Positions 56,370 to 64,000 of a stretch of DNA of 64,000 nt are shown in pieces. Below the pieces are notes generated by a model, which ran no database searches, was not told where the DNA came from, and saw only the letters and a list, made by a program, of their open reading frames with translations. The DNA lies in contig JASWHV010000019.1 in assembly GCA_030760725.1 (NCBI GenBank), forward strand, positions 32,801,944 through 32,865,943, given 5' to 3'. Numbering within the stretch: position 1 is the stretch's first letter; every line of letters begins with the position of its first letter. The translations under genes were made by a program, and so were the position numbers. Source of the DNA: Neostapfia colusana. Its lineage: Eukaryota > Streptophyta > Magnoliopsida > Poales > Poaceae.

Positions 56370-59300
56370 TGTGGGGACCACCCCGTGGTTCATCCACTCA
56401 AGGATCGCAGAGGGTGGTGCCGTGCGATGCGGCACTCAGCAGCACACACAAAAAGAATTAAGAACAACATACAAACTTTTATTTGATATAATACAGTGAA
56501 AGTATTTTTATAAAACTTAATTATGCAGCGGAAGTAATATACATAACTACTCTCTAATCCTAACTAAGCAAAAGTGCAGCCGTCCAGCCCAGGTATGCTA
56601 CACACTAGCAACATGTAACCGGAGATCATGGCGGCGTGCAGGGCACCAGCTCGGCCGTGTACCCCGACGAGGGCATCACCTGGTCCTCAGACCCCTCCTC
56701 ATAGCTCTCACCTGCACACAGCTCAAATATTGCAACCGTGAGCATGATGGCTCAGCAAGTCTTAACCGACAACCCTAGGCATGAAACTCTACATGCAAGG
56801 ATGTGTAAGATAGGAAAAAGGACATTGCAATAAAGACATGCCTACATGTTGATCCTTACTTTAAATTTTATAGCAACAGTTTAATGAGCTTTAGGCAGCC
56901 CTCACATCGGAAGTCCACAATCAAACAAGAAACGCTTTCCTCCGATGTGGTGATGCACAAAGTTGAATATAAACTTAATTAGCTCTATAACTACAGCATA
57001 CAAGGTTTCAAGACATTAATAGTTCAATACAGCATATTCAGTTGGCTTATTTCACTTCTTACTACGTCACAGCACAGTGAACAAGTGGGTACTCAAATAA
57101 CTGTGAGGGACGGAGATTGCAATCAGGAGACACCCGGATAACACGTCACATACACCCACTTTCATAAGTGTGGTGCTTCACACCTTCCTACTCTGCTGTA
57201 TGCAACAACCTTTCAAAGGCAACCCAAATGTCGAACCGGTCCATCCGTAATGGGCAGGAGGTCCCCGCGTGGAGCGTGTCTGTGCCCACCGGCAGATTTA
57301 CACCTTGCTACCCTCAACCCACTCCTATAAAACGGTTGGGTAAGCCTCGGCACCTAGGTTAACTAATTACATCGGTTTCCTGGTCCCATATGTCAGTATG
57401 CATCCGGTACTGTTCGATACTTGTCCAGCAGGGCCGCACATGGCTCGGTCCTCAATCGACACAAACAGGGCTACGCATGTGAGACCTCCGCTCACTGTAT
57501 CCTATCCCCCCTGCTAGGTCTCATTTTCACAACTTAAGTCATTTTCTACCTCTTCTCATCCCGTGTGATAAATACTATCTCACGAGTAGATTCCAACAAC
57601 TCGACTTCTACCGAGATCCTAAGAACATTAGCACAGTGTTCTCTACTCGTCGAGTTTGTAAACTACCCAACCTCCATAGGATTTAAAAGGTTATGCAAGT
57701 GGGATTTCATTCACCTTAACTCTAATGCAATCATTCACCGTAGACATAAGTGATACAAATAAAGAATATGCAAAAGTACTTAAATGCAAACCAGAGCTTG
57801 CCTGGTTGCGAGTTAAATGGGAAGTCAGCTTCTGGTGGGAGGACGTCCAAGGGCTCCGGTGCGTCCTCAACTTGGTCACTAAATGAAATGTAGCAAAATA
57901 TATGTATAAGTATTAAGGACTTATAAGAAGTAAACTTCTATTCATAGCTACTGCTATTTAGGATCCTTAATTGGCTTTGGGATTTTCCCAGTAGATACTA
58001 GACTCTCTAAGGATGATCTGAGCAAAATTTGGAGAAATGTCATTGCACAATGTAGTCTCCAAAATCCCTACAAGTACAAGGCTTCTCTGAATTTTGATCC
58101 AAAATCAGGTGCTTTGACATAGCTAACAGTGGAAGATCTCATTAGGGTAAGTCTCCATGGTTCTAACAAAATTTGCTTCCCCATTTTTTGAATTACCAAC
58201 AGAGAGATATGAATTTTTGAAGTTGGACAGGAGTTCTGAAAAGTTTATGTTTAAATTTGAATTTTCAAATAAAGGCTGAACTTTGGAAGGCAATTTAGTC
58301 CAGCAAATTAAATCCAATGAATCTTAACTTTTTACTGGAGATCAGTAACTATGAAAACGATTAGCTGCCCAAATTTGGGAATGTTTCATAAAGAATTACT
58401 CCTAAAATAAATCTTCAAAGGATTTATAAAAACAATTCTACATAAATTCCTGGGCATTTTCATAGCAAGCAATTTGTTCCTCTGGGAAGTACTCCTTATG
58501 AGGATTCCAATAAAATTGGTTTCACAATTTTTGGAGGTTCCTACACAAAGTTATGGATCTCCAAAGTTTGAACCGAATAAGGAAAATCTGGAAAAAGTTT
58601 AAACACTGCCCGTGGATCCCACTCTCCAGTCCTTGTCTTCTACCTCGCGCCAAAACTGAGAACCCGGCGGCTTGCTCCGGCGAGGGTCACCGGAAGCCAT
58701 TTTCCGGCCACCTCCCGGCCTCCTAGTCGCCGCTCCCCCCTGTTACAACCCGCTGAACTCTCTGGGAGGGTCGCCAGCGGCCGTAGCTCACTGGAAATCA
58801 CCGCGCACCGGAAACAGTGAGACCTAGGTCTCCGGCGAGGTCGCGGGGGCCCATTCCTTCAACAATTGATCGGGTTTTGGCTCTATAGCATCAGGGAATC
58901 ATGTAGACGCTTGACATGGAGCCCAAACGGATCAGGGAGCGCTGCAAACCCATCGGCACCGTGCGCCCGATGGGGTCCGACAGTGCGCCATGATCAAAAC
59001 ATGGAAATTCTCCCTTTACACCCCATGTCTAGGTCTAAAATCGATGGAGGAAGTGCGCCAAGTAGTTAGGAAGCTTTGTGCACTGTTTGAATCAACAAGA
59101 ACACGAATTAACGAAGAATTTGGCAAATTCCTACCTCGGGGTCGGTTTGTACCGCCCGGGAGTAAAACTCGAAATTCTTCTTCTGTGATCAATGGCTAGG
59201 GCTGAGTTTTGGGCTTGAGCAGCTAGGGTCGAGGGTGCACTGAGGGGCTGGCGTTCTTTGGCGTGACCATGCTCGGTGTGAGCTGTCAACGGTGACCTTG

Positions 59301-60288
59301 CTCGGTTTTTCAGTGTTTACCCGAGAACCACAGCAACTTTGCCATTTTCCGGTGCAAACAAGCTTGGGACCGTGGAGGAGAAGGGCTGGCCGGCTAGAGC
59401 ACTGGTGGGCGCAGCTCTTTTCTGTTGGGAGTTCGAGCAATCGAGCTCGGGGTGGCTGAGACTAGCACGAGCAGAGATGGCGCGGAACGGGCTCGTGCGT
59501 GCAGGAGGAAACACAGCCCGGCGAACTGAGGAAACGAAATGGTGCTGTGGCACTCGACGGGTGATCAGGATGAGCAGCTGCAAGGGAACCAGGAGGTGGC
59601 ACGATGGAGGGCCTCGGGAGCGGGTCGCGCCGGGAGCTGGCGGCGCCTCGGCGACCGGCTGAAGAAAACAGAGGCGGTAGCCCTGTTGTGAGGCTGACCA
59701 CTGGGTCCCACCTCCTCCTCTTTTAATCAAAATTTTCTCTGATATTTTTACCCCTGTTACTCAGAATTGAAGTCCATACTTCCACCCCAAGTCATGGTTT
59801 AAATTTGCTGAATTCAAATGGTTTCAAATCTGGTGTGGAGTTTAAATTGTGTTTGATCATTTGAATTTAAAATGGTATTTAAATTCCCCCTTTTGTATTG
59901 TTCCAAAAACATAGCAAATCAACTCCAAAGTTTCTGAATTTTGGCATGGCTGCAGATTCAAATGTGGAGAACACATTTGTGGAACAAAATTAGCAAATTG
60001 AGGAAATTGGAATTTGAAACTGAAATTTAAATTCAGATTAGAGGGCTTCCTCTTTTAATCCCAAACAAATATTAAAACTCCCCCAAATGAGCTGAAATTT
60101 GGAAGGTTGAATATTTGTAATACGAAGATCCAAGTTATGCATTTAGATCTCCATGTCTGGAAGTTTTTGGGAAGTCTAAATCCTCACTTCGAACTTACAC
60201 CGTTATAATTCAAAGTTTTAATTCCTCTCATTTTTCTAAGTGTACATGAGCTTAATTTTTCTTGCTACCACTTTTTGGGGATTTTACA
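56370..60288 (-). mobile_element. 5' LTR of the Tekay-like element (3.92 kb)
   Basis: It is the partner of 46163-49825 with the same ends. It keeps the roughly 250-bp segment (59180-59455) that the 3' LTR has lost. The hairpin block is at 56417-56435. Confidence 0.92.
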
Positions 60289-60305
60289 ATCTTCAATACT
60301 ACATT

Positions 60306-60319
60306 TGGTATCAGAGCCA
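60306..60319 (+). other. Primer-binding site of copia 2
   Basis: TGGTATCAGAGCCAC starts three bases after the LTR end CTACA (60303). It matches the primer site of copia 1. Confidence 0.88.
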
Positions 60320-60364
60320 CAGTGCTCTAATCTTTTTGATTTGCACGTGTTTTGACTAATAATC

Positions 60365-61258
60365 ATGGAGAAATACTCTGCAAAACCTTGTTTGTTCAGT
60401 GGCATTGATTTTCAGGTTTGGCAGGCACGTATGGAGGCCTTCATCAAGGCGCAAGGCTTCGCTATACGGGAAAAGGCGTACAAGCCTTATGACGTGCCGC
60501 CAAATGATCAAGTCACGGCAACATGAGAGATGTCAACAACAACAACAAGCACAGAACTTGATCATTCAAGGATTAAATCAATGTGACTTCGACCGTGTTG
60601 CACACCTCCGATCTGCATACGATGTGTGGAAAGCAGTTTGTGACTACCACGAAGGATCCAACACGGTCAAGGAGGTAAGACAAGATATGTTCAAAAAAGA
60701 ATACATGCGCTTTGAGGTGCAACCTGGTGAGTCAATCGATGATCTCTTTGATCGCTTCAATAAAATTCTAAGCAACTTGCGTAGTGTCAACGTTAATTTT
60801 TCATATGCTGAAAATGCTAGGCAATTACTAAGTGCATTAGACATGTCAATTTGGGAGATGAAAGTTACATCTATTCGTGAATCTACTGTCATAAGTACAC
60901 TTACATTAGATGTGCTATATTCTAAGTTAGAAACTCATAAAATTGACATAATATCATGTAAGAACCCCAACAAGTCTCTTGCATTTGTTTCACAACGTGA
61001 CATGCCTAGCTTTAGTCAATCTTCATCTTGTGGTACACTTTCTTTGTTATCGTCTCTAACCCTTGAAAATATTGAAGAGTTTCCAGAGGAAGAAATTGCA
61101 CTCATCTCTACTCGGTTCTCAAAAGAATTGTAAAATGTGAAAACTAGAAGGAGAAGAAGTGTCGGACCTCAACAATGCTTCGAATGTGGTAAGACAGGAC
61201 ATTTTCGTATGGATTGCCCTAACCTTTCAGGTCCTACTTCCCGTGATTAAAAGCAAAC
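60365..61258 (+). pseudogene. Copia 2 gag
   Basis: ATG at 60365 starts MEKYSAKPCLFSGIDF, QARMEAFIKAQGF, KAYKPYDVPPNDQVTAT, then meets a frameshift and stop near 60525. The other frame carries the gag core (NLIIQGLNQCDFDRVAHLRS, FKKEYMRFEVQPGESIDDLF, NIEEFPEEEIALIS) to a stop at 61131-61133. After it the same frame reads an intact CCHC knuckle, CFECGKTGHFRMDC (about 61177-61218). Copia 2 thus keeps the start codon and the knuckle that copia 1 lost, and could guide repair of the annotation of copia 1. Confidence 0.85.
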
Positions 61259-61309
61259 TAGGACGAAGCACTCCTCTGCAAACAATAAGAAAAAGAAGAA
61301 GGGTTTTAT

Positions 61310-62607
61310 AGGATGCCAATTGGTAAAAAGTTTTATCTCCGCACTTCAAGAACTTGGCTCGAGCGATGTGGATCTCAGAAGTGACGAAGATGAAGATTAT
61401 TTGGCAAACGTATGATTCATGGCGGGCAAGTCATGTTCAAGTATGGAGGAGGCAGAACACAACAGCGACAATGAAAAGGTATGTCCTACATGCGATGAAA
61501 TGTGTGATGCTATTTCTCGTGCCACTGTCATAGTTAAGAAAAAGGACAAAAAGCTTAGGGACAATGCTTTAAAAATTGAGTCGCTAGAGTCTATTTCTAG
61601 TGATGATTCTTGTTCCTCATGTGATTTAATATATGAACAATTGTCCTATCTAAGAAGTGCACATACCTCCACACTTGATAAACTTGAGTTAGAGATTGAA
61701 AAGAATAGAGAGCTTGTTGCACTTAATGATAAAAACTTGAAAGATGCTTGTTGTTCAACATTGTTCTACTTGTGATGATCTTAATAAGGAACTACAAGAT
61801 GCTATGAATGAAATTTCTATATTCAACAATGCTTTACGTTCTCATGAAGTTAAATATTGTTCCAATTGCAAACTAAAAGGAAAAACTTCATGTAAAAACT
61901 GCCTAGACTTGTCTAAGAAACATGATGACATGAATAGGACACTAGAGCGGTTTTATAATGGGAATAAGAATCTGACCTTGCTGTTGAATTCTTCTAAATC
62001 TTGCAATGATAAAACTGGTTTAGGTTTTGATTCCCATACTCATGCTAAAGCACATCCACCTAAAATTGTAAAGTCACTAGGAAGTGGTTTGATTAAAACA
62101 GTTCCTAAACAAAAAGAAGTGGTTTTTAAATCTGCAGGAGTGTTGTCTCATTCGGTTTCTGATAGACATGTTGTCTGCTCATCTAGACATGAACATAAAG
62201 TTAAATTTCATTGTACCTACCGTGGTAGAAATAACCATGTCATAGATTTTTGTTATGGACTAGCTAAGCAACAGAAAAAGGAAAGAATGATTGCTAGATC
62301 ACATAACAACTGTGCAAAACCTGTTGCGTGTGTTGAACCGAATGTTAGGAATATGCAACCTGCTGTAATGAGTCAAAAACATGAAAAGTTTGCTTCCGAA
62401 CCTACTGTTTTTAGTGCTACTCATGTAACACCTCGTAGGTCAGTAGTTGTGTACAAAAATCCTCAAACTTTGGCTCATAAACCTGCTGTTTTATCTCAGA
62501 CATTGCGTGTTACTTCTGCTGGACATCGTGTGACTCAGTACTGGATTTCTAAATGCCTTTTGACTAACCCCAGTATTGAGTCATCGACGTATTGTACTTC
62601 TATATAG
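61310..62607 (+). pseudogene. Copia 2 gag-pol linker: coiled-coil and degenerate zinc finger
   Basis: It encodes VKSFISALQELGSSDVDL, a stop near 61413, AGKSCSSMEEAEHNSDNEK, and DKLELEIEKNRELVALNDKN. A shift near 61760 leads to DDLNKELQDAMNEISIFN and CSNCKLKGKTSCKNCLDLSK. The second finger reads CTYRGRNNHVIDFC, in which the second cysteine has become Arg. A stop at 62605 precedes protease. The layout matches copia 1 at 17560-18757, without the expanded 21-bp repeat. Confidence 0.8.
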
Positions 62608-64000
62608 GTTACACGCTTGAGGAAGGAGAACATTTGGATTGTGGATCCAGGATGCTCACGCCACATGACCGGTAACAAATAATGGTTCTCCTCCCTCTTT
62701 TTTGTGTCACATGTAGAAAATATTACTTTTACCAATAATTCTTCAACTCCTATAATTGCTAAGGGCGGTTACACTTTAAAAGATGTGGCACTTGTTAAAA
62801 ATTTGAAATACAACTTGCTTTCTGTTTCGTAATTGCTAGATGGAAATCTGGAAATTATTTTCACTAAAAATTGTTGCAAGGTTGTAGATTCAAATAGTGA
62901 GCTCATTTTTAATATGTCTCGGTTTGGAAGAGATTTTAAAGCTGATTTTGATATGTCATCCTCTAGGCATAGATGTCTAGTTGCTAATGATTCAAAAGAC
63001 TTATATTTTTGGCATCGTAGACTTGGTCATGTAGGCTTTGATCATCTCACACGTGTTAATGCTCTTGATCGCATACGTGGGCTGTCTAAGCTTAAAGGGG
63101 ACAAAGAAATTGTGTGCTCTTCTTGTAGACATGGTAAGATGGTTGCAGGTTCACATGCTCCTCTCACAATGACCATGACAACTGAACCGGGTCAACTTTT
63201 GCACCTTAACACCGTAGGACCTTCACGTGTTCAATCCTTCGGTGCTAAATGGCAAGTTCTTGTGATTATTGATGACTATTCTAGATACTATTGGGTTTAT
63301 TTTATGGCATCTAAGAATGAAACTTTTAGTAAATTTAGAACCTTATTTCTTAGATTATCAATTGATCACCCAGGATCTTTGAAAGCAATTAGAAGTGATA
63401 ATGGAACCGAATTTAAAAATCAATCGTTTGATCACTTTGTGCTGAAAATGGAATAGATCATCAATTTTCTTCACCATATGTACCTCAACAAAACGGTGTT
63501 GTAGAGAGAAAGAACAGAACCTTAGTTGAGATGGCTAGGACTTTGTTTGATGAATATCAAACTTCTAGAAAATTTTGGGCTGATGCAATTGCAACTGCTT
63601 GTTATGTCTGAAATCGTGTTTTCTTGCGAGCTAAGCTAGGTAAAACACCATATGAACTTTGGTTTGGACATAGGCCTAGTGTCACACAATTTCGGGTCTT
63701 TGGTTGCTAATGCTTTGTTAAGAAACATGGTAATCTTGATAAATTTGAACCTAGATCCGTTTATGGCATGTTTCTTGGTTACCCATCTCATACTAGAGGC
63801 TACCGTGTGCTTTTACATGACACTAACAAAATTGTGGAGACTTGTGAGGCTTCTTTTGATGAAGCTAGCCCAGTTACTAGCTCTAATATTGCAGGACCAG
63901 ACCCATATCCGCAGGGGGAGAGTATTTTCATTGAAGAAGATGAAGAAGTGATGTTGTTGCCCAAAAATTCAGAATGTAATGATATTGTTCTAGCTCCTGA
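62608..64000 (+). pseudogene. Copia 2 protease and integrase, cut by window end
   Basis: Protease: RKENIWIVDPGCSRHMTG, where the active-site Thr is Pro, then a stop (NK*WFSS). A small deletion removes the residues between IIAKG and YTLKDV. A stop follows at VS*LLDG, after which the frame is open from 62833. The GAG-pre-integrase zinc motif is kept (FWHRRLGHVGFDHL, CSSCRHGKM). Integrase reads LHLNTVGPSR, where the first catalytic Asp is Asn, then IIDDYSRYYWVYF and RSDNGTEFKNQSFDHF. A shift near 63440 follows, then VPQQNGVVERKNRTLVEMAR and stops in CYV*NRVF and FGC*CFVKK. Reading ends at the window edge before RT. Confidence 0.85.

Larger units (their letters stand above)
46163..60288 (-). mobile_element. 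Nearly intact Tekay-like Ty3/gypsy element (14.1 kb)
   Basis: Two long LTRs (46163-49825 and 56370-60288), a primer site, a 2 kb leader, one gag-pol frame and a polypurine tract are all present. The flanks are CTCTT (46158-46162) and ATCTT (60289-60293), a 4/5 duplication. It lies inside the copia 2 LTR. The LTRs are nearly identical apart from an indel of about 250 bp, so it is among the younger insertions. The Tekay/Del assignment rests on LTR size, the gag start MVRTRSTQEE and the chromodomain-like end. Confidence 0.92.
44521..64000 (+). mobile_element. SIRE-like Ty1/copia element 'copia 2', cut by window end
   Basis: It is the same family as copia 1. The 5' LTR is 44521-46162 plus 60294-60303. 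The primer site is at 60306, gag from 60365, and pol runs to the window edge. The LTR is split ten bases before its inner end by the Tekay-like element. RNase H and the 3' LTR are outside the window. Sequence differences from copia 1 are larger than between copia 1's own LTRs, so these are separate insertions. Confidence 0.88.

Noticed and set aside
1..64000. CRISPR arrays, defence systems, operons or bacterial genes
   Set aside because: No direct-repeat/spacer pattern, no ribosome-binding-site-led genes, and sequence fully explained by plant transposable elements plus organelle DNA.

Overview
This is grass-type (Poaceae-like) plant nuclear DNA made almost entirely of transposable elements. 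I find no host gene, rRNA, tRNA gene or CRISPR array. The evidence is retroelement coding (gag, protease, reverse transcriptase, RNase H, integrase), tRNA-Met-type primer sites, polypurine tracts, paired LTRs and target-site duplications (TSDs). The plant assignment rests on the element lineages (Tekay-like and CRM-like Ty3/gypsy, SIRE-like and Hopscotch-like Ty1/copia, CACTA) and on a plastid rpl20 fragment with a grass-like C-terminus.

The window reads as one nest. The host layer is an old plus-strand Ty3/gypsy element, 'G1'. Its 5' LTR ends at 6148, its internal region runs 6149-34374, and its 3' LTR starts at 34375 and is still unfinished where the window ends. Everything else was inserted into G1. 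(a) In its 5' LTR lies a minus-strand Tekay-like element: LTR 1965-5432 and leader 1751-1964. That leader is broken by an opposite-orientation LTR (1-1750) entering from the left edge. (b) In its reverse transcriptase lies a solo LTR of G1's own family (7928-29460). This is split by a CRM-like minus-strand element (10060-28840), which in turn carries a SIRE-like copia (14850-24806) and a 1.2 kb organelle-DNA insert (about 13182-14421). (c) In its integrase lies a 2.25 kb CACTA transposon (31423-33669). (d) In its 3' LTR lies a Hopscotch-like copia (34795-44059). Its gag remnant holds a 4.0 kb solo LTR (35584-39594), and its 3' LTR holds a CACTA-end fragment. (e) Also in the 3' LTR, from 44521 past the window end, lies a second SIRE-like copia. 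It carries a nearly intact Tekay-like gypsy element (46163-60288).

No element looks autonomous as it stands. The best preserved is the Tekay-like element at 46163-60288: one frame of about 1,506 codons interrupted by five stops and no frameshift that I could find. The others carry frameshifts, stops and changed catalytic residues. Relative order follows from nesting: G1 first, then its solo LTR, then CRM, then the copia and organelle inserts. On the right, the order is copia 2 and then the Tekay-like element.

I found no convincing new biological system. The most interesting items are the organelle DNA inside the CRM reverse transcriptase, a hairpin conserved at the end of five divergent Tekay-like LTRs, the pol tail encoded inside the CRM LTR, and repeated polypurine tracts behind the SIRE-like pol gene.
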